Shown in pieces: positions 31,901-42,330 of a stretch of 64,000 nt of DNA. The notes under the pieces are model-generated. The model was given only the letters and a program-made list of their open reading frames with translations, searched no databases and was not told the DNA's origin. A program made the translations under genes and the position numbers. The stretch is taken from the NCBI RefSeq assembly GCF_039555335.1, contig NC_092637.1, positions 38,280,526 through 38,344,525 of the forward strand, read 5' to 3'. Source of the DNA: Amphiura filiformis (Eukaryota; Echinodermata; Ophiuroidea; Amphilepidida; Amphiuridae). Each line of letters begins with the position of its first letter. Position 1 is the stretch's first letter.

Positions 31901-34900
31901 TCAATAACCTCGCCCTCGGCGATATCGGGCTTCTACTAAAAGGGTCATTTCTGCATGTTCCATGTCTTCCCCACATGCCAGGAATGGCGACACCGGGTGA
32001 CAGGGGTTGCACCAACCACCCAAAAATTAGCCCGACCGATCCTACTTGAAAGGCCCCTCCACCCGTAGAACAACCTTTTTTCTTCGTGAATTATCAGTAC
32101 GACGCATTCTTCACACAACGCAAATAATCGCACAATTTAAGTGTAACGGGCGCATAGCGGAATAATCTGGAGGTACACTAGTTTGCCCCCTATAAGCGAC
32201 TCTATGTGATGTGTCTTTGGCTCTAATCTCTTTGAGCCATATACAGTGCACAAAATAATTAAGGTACCAGTTATGTTCACCCCTTTATATTCTAACAAAC
32301 ACAAATATTTCAAATTTAATACATGTATACTCGTTAGCTCTGATTTAATAATAATAATATTTATTTCTTACATACACAATTTAGAATATGTTAAAAACAC
32401 CAAAACTGTACCTCAAATTGAACATTGTTTAATCATGTTTGTTGGATCTTTTAAATGATTTTTATGCATTTCTTGTATGTAATTGTTTGTTTTTGCTTCG
32501 TTTTCCCTGCATTGGTCCATGCTGTTGTTTTGCACTGGCATGTTGGCCATGTCCTGGGTTTTGTGTGTGCTTTTTAACCTTGTTTGTTAATAAAGTAATA
32601 TGATGATTAATTACACAAATATATTTCAACTACACCAGGCACAAAAAGAAACTCGTCAGTTATATTCACACTTGCTGTTCAATAACTTGATAATTTTGGA
32701 TTATTCTGAAATATACATTTTGTTAATTGGACTTTTCTGTCTCATTTGACACCCTGTTCGTGAACATTGAGCAAGAATTGACCAAGATTTGCGCCTCCAA
32801 ACTCTCAAACCCCAAAATGAAAAGTTGCAATTTTAACGATTCAATTGTGCCTGTTACACTGTGTGCTCTATTGATTGGCCCGTGGTGCTTGTGTGCAATA
32901 CAACGATGCGTTCCCATCGAAAATCGTTGAAAATGCAACTTTTGATTTTGGGGTTTGAGGCTTTGGAGGCGCATATCTTGGTCAATTCTTGTTCGTTTTT
33001 CACGAACAGGGTGTCAAATGTATATTTCAGAATAATCCAAAATAATCAAGATATTGAACAGCCACGGTTGTTTGATGGGATCATTTATTAGTTTTTCAAA
33101 CAAAACATCATGTACAACCAAAATTTAGGCTTAAACAGCTATAAGTGATATCATGCTAATGCATACAGATGCTTTTGGGTCATTCTCAACTTTAATTTCC
33201 CCTCTTTTACAAAATGATTCACTTTTATAGCATTTGTAAAGCTTTTTTTGGATATAAAATGTATCTATTAATGACAAAATTGGCGGCGCTATTTAGTTAC
33301 TGGAAATTACTCTTTCAAACTTTTAATGCAAATAATTCCTTTTATTGTTTGACAAAATATGTTTATAAAATTTCCTTGTTGCTTGTGTCACCTATTCCAG
33401 GTGTTTTAATGGCAGTATTAATCACCTACCCCTTGCAAATAAAGAAATATGATTTAGGATAAATAGCGCCATCTATAGTTTTCATTTAGTTAATAATGAA
33501 GCCAATTCTATATACATCAAACAACCGCGCAGCAAAGATGAATATAACTGACGAGTTTCTTTTTGTGCCTGGTGTATATCAAATAATATACAACCGATAC
33601 CGAGATAAGAGATGAGAATAGGTTAAAAGGTAAAGTAAAAATTGAAAAGTTTAAGATATCACTAAATGCATCTTTTAAATGGTGTGTTTTTAAAATACCG
33701 TAATACCTTGACTACAAGCATATGCCTCTTTTCGATAAAAGAGACGAGAGGCAGACATTCTCCACAAAAATATTAGTTGGAGTTTGAACAACTATATTAC
33801 TGATATAGGCGGTTGTACAAACACGTATTATTGTAAGACCAATCCATTGTAATATGTTTGTGGAGGGTATTTGCCTGTCGTCTCCTTCGTCAAAAAAATA
33901 CCTCGTTTAGAGGCATATATGCTTCCGGGATATGCTTGAAGAAGGCAGAAGAAATTCTAATGTACTCTTAAGGTTAAAGACCACTAATAGGCCTGGGCGA
34001 TACATTGAAATACGATGAGGAACTATTTGTTTTCATGGCATTCGAAAAGACTGCATTAAAATCGCTGAAATTGATCAAGTTATATAGCCAAAAAGTACTT
34101 TTTAGAGTTTGATGCTTCAAAATGGTACATTTTCTCTCATTATATGACATTTTTGATGTAATAGTACCAAAATTCATACACACAGCTTCGGTTTTTAGAA
34201 AATAGTCGCCTTATCATATTGTAACTTTCAGCTTCGAGGGCGCACTGTCATTTTAAGGTGTTTACGGTTCAGTGCGTTAAAACAAGAAAAGTCTCAGGTC
34301 AACCTATGCTGAATTTTTGATCATTTGGCATCTAAATCATATAGTTTCACCTGATATTGGTGGCATTGAACTGTGAGAGTTCTGAATATGAGAAAATTCC
34401 ACCCGAAATTAGGCATTTTCCCATTGAAACCCGTGTAATACATAATTAGTGGTATTTAACCTTAAAATGATTGATGGAATCTGAAAATCTATTTGTATAG
34501 GTAAGTTATTCCACAGGACTGGAGCTGCATTACAAAAAGCTCTCTCACCATAAAACTTTGTATTGCACTTTGGGACACCCACCAAATTCAGAAAGTAGCA
34601 GAAAGTAGTGAACGGTTGGATTGATATGTATTAACCGATTATTTTAAATACAGCGGGGCAAGATCATGCAAGGCCTTTAAAGTAATCAGGAGCAAATTGT
34701 ACACGATACGCTGCACATTAATGAAAGCCAGTGGAGATCGTATACTGGCTTCATGTGGTCACGATATTTTACACGAGAGACCAGGCGCGCAGCAGAATTC
34801 TGAATGCGCTGTAATTTGGCGATCCCATGTTTTGGAAGATACTTGCAGATCCTACAAATCTTGCTAAAGCTTTCACATGCTTTTTCATGTTAAGTGCACT

Positions 34901-37900
34901 ATCAATCACAACACCAAGATCTCGGGCTGAGGTCGACGGATCTATAGCTGCATTACCAATGGTAAGTGGTGGTAGTGGCAGGGTCTTGACAAATTGAGAT
35001 GACAGATGAATAACCTCAGGTTTTGAATCATTCAGCATTAGCTTATTGGTAACTGCCCATGCCTTAATATCTGAAACACACTGTTCAATATCAATACTCT
35101 CACTACGCTTGGATGGATCAAGAACTATTATACAACTGTGTGTCATCAGCATGAATCATGTAACTCAACCCATAGGATGAAATGATGTCACCTAGTGGGG
35201 CAGTATACATGGTAAATATGAGTGGACCCAATATGGATCCCTCAGGTACACCCTCATGAAGTAAGAATTCATCCGAGGTGTCATCATAAACATCAATGCA
35301 CTGAGTAAGGCCCTTGAGATAGGATGACATAATTTAAAAGCAGTGCCTTTAATACCATAGCGCTAACGCAGTCGCTGCAGCATGATGTAATGATCGATCA
35401 AATCTAACGCAGCCGAAAAATCAAGTAAAGTAAGAGCGGCTTCCTGGCGCTGATCAACTGCATTTATGACCTCATTTGTTGAAATTGTTTGAGGAAAAGA
35501 AATGGTGATCTGACACCTGCAAAAGAAACGAAATCAAAAGTAGCACGTTTGTGTTCTAATCATTTCAACGCATGAGGTCTTAAATTTGAGCTTAAAGATG
35601 CTGATATTTATCTTTGTTTATGATATACAGGGGTGAAATAGCTGGTACCTTAATCCTTTAAAGACCCATTCAGTGATCCCAGCGAAAGTGTAAACAAATT
35701 AAAATTGTTTATAAATTGCTTAAAAGTGAGGATAAGTCATTCAAATTGTCATTTAGTAGTTTTGAAATGAAAAATTTGGCAAAAAAACAAAGAAAACAAC
35801 AGTATTGACGAAGTTGAAGCCCCAAATACATGTAACTAATTTAGATATTGTCAGTATCTAAATTACAGATCCATACAAATTCTATATTTTTGTCTTAAAT
35901 ACCTGGCTTTCGGCTGAACCACTAATAGGCTATGCTAACACATTTATGACAATGACAAAAGTACCAAAATCTGAATTTTGATGATTTTTACGATCGTCCG
36001 GATCAGCAAATCACTGAATGGGCCTTTAAGTGTACAACGCACTGAACATACTTACCCTGGTTTATAATTACAAATCACGATCCACCAATTGTTGTACGTC
36101 TTACCCGCGCTACCTACAACTGTAGGGCAAAATGCTGCACCGCATCCAACATGGGTGTTCGTCGACCACACCATCTTTATAAAGGAATCAGAATACTTTT
36201 TATTAAGATTGTAATCGCTCTTATTGCTCAATATATTTCTTATTTGCATAATAATTGTTTGTTATCGAGTATATAACTCACCTGACCCGTAACCAAAACA
36301 AATAGTTTTTTTTATTGAAAATAATGAATTCTCTCATGAAATTAAGCAGTGAAATTTCAAAATTAAATGTTGTTATTCTTTGCCAAAAATACGTAAAAAA
36401 TATTAGCAACATTTGTCAGGAAAATTAATTGTCCATTCGAAGAAATCCGACTTATTATATTTGATCAACCTTGGTGCTCTACGGGGATGTAAACGACATT
36501 AATTCAAAATTGTATTGTTGTCCTACTACAACAAATCTAGGTGATTCCAATTAAGGGATGAAATCAAAACTCGACCGCCAGTTCCGGGCGGCTCCGTCCG
36601 GTTGGAGCCGATTATATTGTTCTAAACAATGGAGTGTGGTTCAACCGCCGGCAACCGCCGGCGGCCGCGGTGGCCGAGTTTTGATTTCATCCCTAGGTGA
36701 AATTTAGAAATTGTGTTTACATTACAAATATGCCAAAAAATCAGGATTGACAAATATTAACCAAATACATTTGAACAGATCTTACATAATGGCTTTAAAA
36801 TAGTGGTAATAAATACTACTTCAAACACTAGATGACAATAATAAAGAATAACACTTATTTATTTTTATTTTAAAGTGAGAAATCTTCATCTCAACTTGGA
36901 CTAGGGCTGGTACAAGTACTCCAAATGCAGACCCTATAACAGCTATCCTAATATCATATATTCCAATCGCATCAGTCACTGAAACTTGACTATATTATTA
37001 ATGTAAATGCATATGGAAAGGTTTCTATACACCTGAGCACACATTTTCGTCCAAGAGCTCTCAAGCAAGCAGTGAATTGTCTCCGCACAGTCTTTGATTA
37101 CACTACACGGTTAAGTACATAGCAATGTAAGAGCTGTGGAGCTTATAGCTTTTTTTTTTATTAAAGGAAAGCTAATACTTCCCCTAAAACAATTTTCGTC
37201 ACTAGGTCAACAGATTTTATAATTTTACAATTTTATAGCAAGGCGAAATGTGGAAAAGATGTTGAAAACTACCTATCCGAGCACGTTTTTTGACCAAAAT
37301 GTAAGTTTTAAAAGTCAAAACCTGAACTATACAATATTTTTCAAATTTTAGGTCATTAAATAAAAAAGCACACTAATATTGTCCATATACTAGCGTCACT
37401 AGAATGAGCAATAGCCAATTCTCTTTAAATTGCAAATGTTGTTCAAAAAGTTACTATTTTCGCCTGTTTTGTCATACGGTTATAAATTCAATGAACTATG
37501 ACTTTGCTAAAGAGCGCTTACAAATTGATATGCTATTCTCTATCTTGCTCGCATTGCCACGCATATCACAATGGTTGCCAAAATAAGACAAGTGCATATA
37601 AGAGAGTAGCAAAATAATTGAGCTAATTTCTGCTTTGAATAATAGTTGAATTGTCCTCATCATAATTATGTTTCGGTTAAATCTTATAAGCACTATTTGT
37701 GATCCCCTCAAAGGAGTAAATTAAATTCTTTTAGGAATGTCTTAAAAGGGCATTTCGTGATCCACAGCCTCATCCCCCCACTTTTCCCAAAAGTAACGCT
37801 GACTCGATATCATTATGTTGGTCGCACTCATTTGCACTTACTTTATTGAGTTGTTACAACTCAGAAAATGAAACTAGGTTAGCATAATTTTCTAGAGGTG

Positions 37901-40900
37901 TGCTATAGTATACAAAATTTTGCACTGATTACAAAAATAAATATTAGAATGCTGCTAATTGTGCAGAAAATGATCCAATTACGTGAATTAAGTAACAAAG
38001 TACCAAATTGGAATAACTCAAAACAATAAGTACCAGTAACTTAATATGTACGAGTTACATCAACTTACATGTTGAGTTACAATAACTCAACTAATTGGTT
38101 CTTTGAACCTTGTTTATTTTTCTAAGTTCCCTGAACTTGAATTCAGAAGTTGGCATTACTTAAAAGTTGACGCAACGACTTACATCAACTTTTAAGCAAT
38201 GCCAACAAAGTTGATTACTTGCCGGAACTTCTTGAGCTTTTTCAGCATTTTTTTAAGTTCGGATAACTTTTAGCAACTTTTACACTATTTTTGAGTTGTC
38301 CAAACTTACTCCTTTTGAATTGCGCCAACAAGGCGAACAAGTCATTTCTATGAGTGTACAAGTGTCCGCAGTGACAAACTCCTAATAACATAGAGCTTGC
38401 GATGTTCCATACGATTTCATAACTTTCAGGGTATGGTAGAATAAGTTAGGCCTATACTCTTTACAAAAATACAAAAAAGTAAATAAATTCTAATTTAGCC
38501 AATCACTGAGAGTGTTATTAATCTTAAGCTGGAACGGTAAAACCCTTATACTTTTTCAAATTGAAATACCGTTTTATAGTACCAGAACTATAGAGTATTA
38601 TTGACTTACTTCAGTGTAGTGACCACATGCTGTTATCGAGCAACTATTTGCGTCATAATTATACCCAAATTCTTCAAAGTAAAAAGCATTGGTCGCACGA
38701 ACGCCACCCGGAGGTGAGCTCAGGCTTCCACTATTGCCCCACATATTTTGGCCACCTCGATTGTGTCCAGCTGTACAAGCTGCAGCCCATTGTTCAGCCT
38801 CATTAGCCTCGTTGTCATCCCAATACTTGATAATTTGAAGACAAAAGAAAATAGATTTATACAATAACGGTGAAATTATTCGGGCAGATAGTGAAGTCAT
38901 GTGGTACTAGTATTATCTTAAAGTTAGGGTGCATTTTTTATATTCCATTGCCCACAGACTGTGGGCCACAGTCACCGATTAACCCTAACAAGGAACATGC
39001 TTTTTTGCTATCGGAAGGCAGAGAAGGAACGAAAAAGGTGCCCATATAAATGACTTTAGGGTGATTGCGCAATGCCATCACGTGGAATGCATGCATGCGC
39101 AGTGGTTTTCCTTGTATATAAGATTTTGTAAGATTTTTACGTGTTAGGGTTAAATAGGCTCCATCCACTTCAGGGCAACATCCGGGGAACCATACAATTT
39201 TCAATAATGTAATATGGCAGAATCGGGGCCTTATAGGCGAGTGTGATGGCAGGAATCAACGAGTGTGATTGTAGTTATGCTTAAAGCCATATTATAACAT
39301 TTGCTGAGGATGACGCCCTCACTGAATTTTTAAAATTCCTTTTTTACACGATTAAATTGTACTTTATTAAACCAATATACCCTGAAAAAATCAAGACTCT
39401 AGGTGCTGTAGTTTTGTCAAAATCCGAGATTTTGAATAAAACGCCGGAACTGGCGCTTTATTATTACGATGGAATTATTAGTCGAACGCATACACGATGT
39501 TCATAACACACAGTACGTACACGGCTTGCGGGACGGTGATATACACAACAAAGGGTCGTACCACAACATGACCGAAGGAGTATCGAGTGGTACGTATTGG
39601 CGCATGTGCGCTGGTAGTAAATTCCAATTTTCTTTGCTTTGCCGTAGTTGTTCGGCTCAAAAATAAAAAGGGATATATCTGACAGTAAAAGCTTTTTTTT
39701 TTTGAAAATGTTATAATATGGCTTTAATCAAAATAGGGAATTGAGACAAGGTACACGCATAAAAAATAATTACAACTTTTATGGCAACAAGTTCAACGTT
39801 TCCACTATCATGACTATGTCTCTTACTCGGCTGTTTGAATATCGGTATAGTAGACTCGGCTCAAAATCCACAAACTGAACTGAAAAACGACATGGCATAT
39901 TAAATTTGCTGTAGATTATTAAATATCTCCCAATCACACCGAATAAAATTCCTTATACAGCCGACGCATCACTAATTTTACGCCAAGATGTATTTATATA
40001 GTTGTAAAAAAAAAACCCGAATGTATAATAATTTTGGTGACACAGCCTGCATAAGGCCCTACACATAATAGTATGTGTAATTGATCGCTTACAGCATCAG
40101 CGATGTTAGAGAACCCGGATTGAACGATTCGAGGTAAAAAAAAGTGAATAAACAAACAAGAAAAGTTGAACTAAACAAAGTAAAGTAAATATTTACCATG
40201 TACTTCATATCTTGTGCTGGTGGTGAAACCTGGCCCCTTAACTCGTTATGTCTGTTTAATATAGCATCCTTCTCAGCCTGGGTGAAATGCACTATCGTAC
40301 CAGTTGTCTGTCTTTTCACGTCTTCGCCGTCACCTATCATTCACACACATTCAATATAAAAACAACACATTAAAGTCATAATGTACGATCTTATGAATTT
40401 GGTTAATTTTTTTCAAACCTTATTTTTTTGCATATTTGTAATGTTTACACATGTCACAACTTGCACCTAAATGGAATTAGCCAAATTTGTTGTGTTTGTA
40501 GGTAAACAGAGCAAAGTTCGACATAAAGTCATAATTCAAGAAATTATGACTTTATGTCCGCCCATAGAACTGCATGTTAAACGGACAAAATAACAAGCAG
40601 TGTTTCTTTCACGTTACTTCGTTATTTCAGCTCAAAATGGACAGAAACCATTTCCGATCAATATTACTAGTATTATTTCAGCATTTTGAGTATATAATGA
40701 CAAATTTAAAATTGGAAGGAAATCGTACATTAAGCCTTTAAGAAAGTCCTCACTTGTATAACCCGCAAGTCTAAACCTGTGCATGTTATTACAAATTGAT
40801 TGATATGGTCGTGTGCAGAAAGGAGAGAGGGGAGAGATAGGGGAGGGGAGATGGAAAGAGGAGGGAGGGATGAGCGTAGTAGTGATAGAGGAGGAGAGCA

Positions 40901-42064
40901 ATAACGAGGGAGCGAGATATTAGAATGTTTTTTATTAGTTGAGTTGCCCCTTACTTTAGTATGCCTATATTGTTTTTTATTGTGGTGTATCATTTACTGT
41001 AGTAAACATACCTAATACATCAGGTAGTACATTTTTGACACCCCATTTCTGTTCAAACTCCTGAAAATGAAACAGAAAGTGAAAAAAACAAAGATAAAGT
41101 GTGTGTCGGAAGTCATTTACTTATTTCATTTGTCATAACTTTGGGGAAAGAAGAACGCGTCGCACATTGCTGCAATTTAACATGAAATTACAATGGAACC
41201 ATAACATTCATTGGCAGATATTAAAAATTAAAATTGAATCATAATTTATTTGATACTAACTGTAATAAAAAATCTGGTAAATCTGATGTTTGATTACATA
41301 TTGGGTGTCAAATCGACCCTATTATATTTCTTTATCTGCACAAACAAAATATTTCAAGTTTCCAGTTATTTGAAAATTTTAAAATTTTTGAACCTTTGCC
41401 AAAACACAGCATTTTCCAGATTTGGTCCATCAAAATACCCTTTACAACTTATTATGGCATACATTCAGTTGGACGCAACACCTACGATAAGTTTTGCGTG
41501 ATGCGAATGAGAGTAGTGGCACCATATTATTGACCGTCCACGGAGTAACAAAAAAAGGGATAATTTTTGCTTTTTATACGTTGAACAAAGTATAAAGTGA
41601 GATTTTAACTCAATTTACCTAAATCTCTACGACGCAAGATGCCAAATAAACCATTTTTGCGTCAAACCTATTCAAAGACAACGCAGTTTAAGCAATTGTA
41701 CAAATTGTGAGTCAAAGTTGGATTGCGTTTTATTGGGATACTATCTGTCAAGTTTTGTGTTCAATAAACATTACTTTACATAGCTGCAAGATGTTTTAAA
41801 ATCTAAAATTATTTACTGGAGTTATAACCAAGTAAGTAAAAGTATGTGGAACACTCTGCAGTGTTACTGGCGTGTCATCTCCTTGGTAGTAACTTGAGTT
41901 GACGGCCCTGATGACTGGGGACAAACGTGTCCCCCTTTAAAACAACAGAAAATAAACAAGCAAACAAAAAACAAAATAATTACCTCATTTTCTATGGAGT
42001 TAGAATGTGAGAACAGAATGGCTGCGGAAGTCAAAGCCACGAGAAAGAAACCGATTGCTGTCAT
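25962..42064 (-). CDS. Gene B: secreted CAP-EGF-ShKT protein (complete 5' end)
   Basis: Minus-strand gene. Coding exons from the start are 42064-41984, 41060-41012, 40333-40197, 38825-38610, 36174-36056, one or both of 31657-31569 + 31305-31276 and 30338-30250 + 29987-29958, then 28926-28834 and 26137-26024. The architecture is a signal peptide, pro-segment ending DVKR, CAP, hinge, EGF and ShKT, about 310 residues. The true last exon is not certain: reading through the last donor gives a stop at about 25962 after GKKRFGPWGP-like residues. It is clearly diverged from genes A and C and inverted. A near-perfect tandem duplication includes the two hinge exons, and only one pair can be used in frame. 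Confidence 0.85.
26024..26137 (-). CDS. Gene B ShKT exon
   Basis: 114 nt, phase 1 to phase 1. It encodes QCIDEEHEYCEDYDYF, EECPYY, RRKCPVMCGKC with six cysteines in ShKT spacing. Acceptor tttgcag, donor gtaaga. It is more acidic than the ShKT exons of gene A and resembles the first ShKT exon of gene C. Confidence 0.9.
26620..26950 (+). mobile_element. Non-LTR retrotransposon 3' coding fragment
   Basis: In two frames separated by a frameshift near 26765 it reads LNRLRSGVGRCKVALQKW and then TCECGTVPQTMEHLLMCPQ, ending GHARRR-stop at about 26943. The RLRxGxGRC...CxCGxxxQTxxHLLxxCP block is the zinc-knuckle-like tail of jockey/CR1-type reverse-transcriptase proteins. No upstream RT is present, so it is an old truncated copy. 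Confidence 0.8.
27015..27420. mobile_element. AACGTTTT-rich MITE
   Basis: Left end cccagctaacacaaaaacgttttt and right end gaaaacgttttgtgtttactggg are inverted repeats. The interior repeats aaacgtttt, aaatgtt and attttaaa in both orientations. There is no coding capacity. Confidence 0.75.
28021..28260. mobile_element. 240-bp palindromic MITE
   Basis: Nearly the whole element is one inverted repeat: taaggttggtcttaaccatggaatt at the left against the complement of aaattcagggttaagaccaacctta at the right, then gggcctcataa, ttgttggtctaaagtatat and ggcaaagact arms. Partial relatives are at 2785-3425 and 45123-45410. Confidence 0.85.
28289..28800. mobile_element. 512-bp MITE with 75-bp terminal inverted repeats
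   Basis: Ends cagtctggtccgactgcctg and caggcagtcggaccggactg extend inward through gatcaggaaatactg, caggcagcatgttgcctgcg and caggcaacat. ATAAG flanks both sides (28284-28288, 28801-28805), suggesting a 5-bp target duplication. tgcctgcgcaggca within each arm is itself a palindrome. Confidence 0.8.
28834..28926 (-). CDS. Gene B EGF-like exon
   Basis: 93 nt, phase 1 to phase 1, same length as in genes A and C. It encodes DCSIKCHHCGTPTEN then CTCSCQKGWFGIFCE. It carries seven cysteines: the HGG of the other copies is HCG here, so one Cys is unpaired within the domain. The rest of the EGF spacing is normal. Confidence 0.9.
28927..29957 (-). other. Gene B intron between hinge exon 7 and EGF
   Basis: About 1 kb. 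Includes a poly-G tract (29461-29470), a CT-rich tract at 29521-29578 and, from about 29525, the left edge of the 1.3-kb tandem duplication. No element with defined ends otherwise. Confidence 0.5.
29958..29987 (-). CDS. Gene B hinge micro-exon (copy 1)
   Basis: 30 nt, phase 1 to phase 1, acceptor tttcag and donor gtaaga. It encodes NCKQDGITC, matching gene A exon 7. Confidence 0.8.
30250..30338 (-). CDS. Gene B CAP tail/hinge exon (copy 1)
   Basis: 89 nt, entered at phase 2 and ending in phase 1. It encodes GNYGGRPYTKGPSCEGC, then SWCFENKC. Identical to the exon at 31569-31657. Because 89+30 nt is not a multiple of three, using both duplicated pairs shifts the frame. Confidence 0.8.
30339..31275 (-). 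other. Intron between the duplicated exon pairs
   Basis: Consists of the right part of repeat copy 1 and the left part of copy 2. No exon of the family lies in it. A transcript could skip either exon pair. Confidence 0.6.
31276..31305 (-). CDS. Gene B hinge micro-exon (copy 2)
   Basis: Identical in sequence and splice sites to 29958-29987. Belongs to the second repeat unit. Confidence 0.8.
31569..31657 (-). CDS. Gene B CAP tail/hinge exon (copy 2)
   Basis: Identical to 30250-30338. It is the first of the two reached when reading from the promoter. The junction with exon 5 gives IVICNYKPGGNY, a CAP signature 2 match. Confidence 0.85.
32631..33576. mobile_element. Foldback element, tacaccaggcacaaaaagaa termini
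   Basis: Left end tacaccaggcacaaaaagaa/actcgtcagttatattca is an exact inverted repeat of the right end. Inner arms (about 32690-32860 and 32925-33065) also pair: attattctgaaatataca, tttgacaccctgttcgtga, attgaccaagat, ctccaaa/ctcaaaccccaaa. About 450 bp between the inner right arm and the right end has no partner and may be a nested insertion. No transposase. Confidence 0.8.
33696..33948. mobile_element. Diverged relative of MITE family 1
   Basis: Starts taccgtaataccttgactacaagcatatg, shares aagaccaatc-attgta with copies 1 and 2, and ends near gatatgcttgaagaagg. Ends are only partly conserved. Confidence 0.55.
33972..34461. mobile_element. 490-bp MITE with TTAA target duplication
   Basis: Ends ggttaaagaccactaata and taattagtggtatttaacc are inverted repeats, with TTAA at 33968-33971 and 34462-34465. 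The TTAA target points to piggyBac- or Kolobok-type transposition. No coding sequence. Confidence 0.75.
34470..35500 (-). mobile_element. CR1/L2-like reverse transcriptase remnant
   Basis: Minus-strand frames joined across several frameshifts and a stop give conserved RT blocks in order: LLDFSAALDLIDH, GVPEGSILGPLIFTMY, HADDTQLY (the catalytic box, normally Y/F-A-D-D), NKLMLNDSKPE, ARDLGVVIDSALNM, LHWLS, KALHDLAPLYL and LWNNLP. Long open stretches are 35118-35330 and 34769-35152. It is 5'-truncated and clearly inactive. Confidence 0.9.
36056..36174 (-). CDS. Gene B exon 5: CAP VVW strand
   Basis: 119 nt, phase 0 to phase 2, acceptor tataaag and donor gtaagt. It encodes MVWSTNTHVGCGAAFC then NNWWIVICNYKP. 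It is 15 nt longer than in genes A and C because of a small loop (VVGSAGKTYNN). Confidence 0.9.
36175..38609 (-). other. Gene B intron 4
   Basis: 2.4 kb. Contains a 139-bp GC-rich MITE (36555-36693), a fragment of the TTAA MITE family (about 36713-36800, ending ataatggctttaaa) and an 18-bp-stem hairpin (38151-38203). The rest is unassigned. Confidence 0.55.
36555..36693. mobile_element. 139-bp MITE, GGGATGAAATCAAAACTCG termini
   Basis: GGGATGAAATCAAAACTCG at the left and CGAGTTTTGATTTCATCCC at the right are exact inverted repeats. The core is rich in CCGCC/GGCGG and stands out from the AT-rich surroundings. Confidence 0.85.
38610..38825 (-). CDS. Gene B exon 4: CAP core
   Basis: 216 nt, phase 0 to phase 0, acceptor atcaag and donor gtaagt. 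It begins YWDDNEANEAEQWAAAC, has GHNRGGQN and ends ACGHYTE. The CAP second His is present, but the Gln of GHYTQ is Glu. Confidence 0.9.
38826..40196 (-). other. Gene B intron 3
   Basis: 1.37 kb holding a TTAA-target MITE (39285-39723). The remaining parts are unassigned, with no exon seen. Confidence 0.55.
39285..39723. mobile_element. 439-bp TTAA MITE, AGCCATATTATAACATTT termini
   Basis: Ends agccatattataacattt and aaatgttataatatggct are inverted repeats, flanked by TTAA at 39281-39284 and 39724-39727. The first bases resemble those of the other TTAA MITE (AGTCATAATG), suggesting a common transposase. The 65-codon frames inside are chance. Confidence 0.8.
40197..40333 (-). CDS. Gene B exon 3: pro-segment and CAP start
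   Basis: 137 nt, phase 1 to phase 0, acceptor gatag and donor gtaaat. It encodes GDGEDVKRQTTGTIV, then QAEKDAILNRHNELRGQV. It is 12 nt shorter than in genes A and C at the 5' end. Confidence 0.92.
40374..40737. mobile_element. TTAA MITE family 2, copy in gene B intron 2 (364 bp)
   Basis: Ends AGTCATAATGTACGAT and ATCGTACATTAAGCCT are inverted repeats, flanked by TTAA at 40370-40373 and 40738-40741. A central hairpin, acataaagtcataatt/aattatgactttatgt, repeats the terminal AGTCATAAT. The other copy is 51781-52155 in gene C. Confidence 0.88.
40812..40910. repeat. GA-rich low-complexity tract
   Basis: Purine-rich on the + strand (ggagagaggggagagatagg, gaggagagca) within gene B intron 2. Confidence 0.8.
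41012..41060 (-). CDS. Gene B exon 2
   Basis: 49 nt, phase 0 to phase 1, acceptor tttcag and donor gtatgt. It encodes EFEQKWGVKNVLPDVL, part of the pro-segment. Same length as gene C exon 2. Confidence 0.9.
41061..41983 (-). other. Gene B intron 1
   Basis: 923 bp. AT-rich, with no resolved element apart from a short accgtccacgg segment at 41530, reminiscent of the TATGTGACC element end. Confidence 0.45.
41984..42064 (-). CDS. Gene B exon 1: start codon and signal peptide
   Basis: 81 nt, phase 0 exit. It encodes MTAIGFFLVALTSAAILF then SHSNSIENE, a hydrophobic signal peptide. I chose this ATG, not the upstream in-frame one at 42103, because the sequence before it (acccaaatcATG) aligns with gene C and the upstream 13 codons are not hydrophobic. 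Confidence 0.9.
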
Positions 42065-42119
42065 GATTTGGGTTCTCGGTGCAAGCGGGTGTAACGATGT
42101 CAACGTGGTTCTAATAGAG

Positions 42120-42330
42120 AATGATGAGGCTTATAGACGGTGGAGTGGATATATAGATAACATGTAGCGTATATCTATTTTTTTCTTCGTTGTAATTATT
42201 GTGCAGCTGGTTGTTTATTATTATTCAAACGCTAATGGAATTATAATCCATCCCAGAATTTTTGAATAAAATTGTTTCTTTTTTGATCTGGTTGCGCACA
42301 TGAAACGGATATCTTAGACTGGATCTATTT
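42120..42330 (-). promoter_or_regulatory. Gene B proximal promoter
   Basis: On the minus strand it has a TATATAT box (42149-42155), about 95 bp before the ATG, then upstream the block CTGCACAATAATTACAACGA + agaaa (42182-42206), the near-palindrome ggattataattccatta, and gatatcc..ttcatg.gcgcaac. All these blocks recur in the same order in front of gene C. Confidence 0.65.

Larger units (their letters stand above)
29525..32166. repeat. Tandem duplication, two copies of about 1.32 kb
   Basis: Copy 1 (about 29525-30845) and copy 2 (about 30846-32166) are nearly identical with an offset of 1318-1320 bp, differing by single-base indels in homopolymers and a few substitutions. The junction is at aataatct|ctctttcc. 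Each copy contains both hinge exons (89 and 30 nt) with their splice sites and an ATTT microsatellite. The near-identity of the introns means it is very young, or it is an assembly duplication of two haplotypes. Confidence 0.9.
31658..36055 (-). other. Gene B intron 5
   Basis: 4.4 kb. The order on the + strand is: the rest of the tandem repeat (to 32166), about 460 bp unassigned, a foldback element (32631-33576), a family 1 MITE relative (33696-33948), a TTAA MITE (33972-34461) and an RT-bearing CR1-like fragment (about 34470-35500). About 550 bp unassigned precede exon 5. Confidence 0.65.

Noticed and set aside
42065-42103. Upstream in-frame ATG of gene B as the start codon
   Set aside because: The 13 extra residues are not hydrophobic, and the downstream ATG has the same context as the gene C start.
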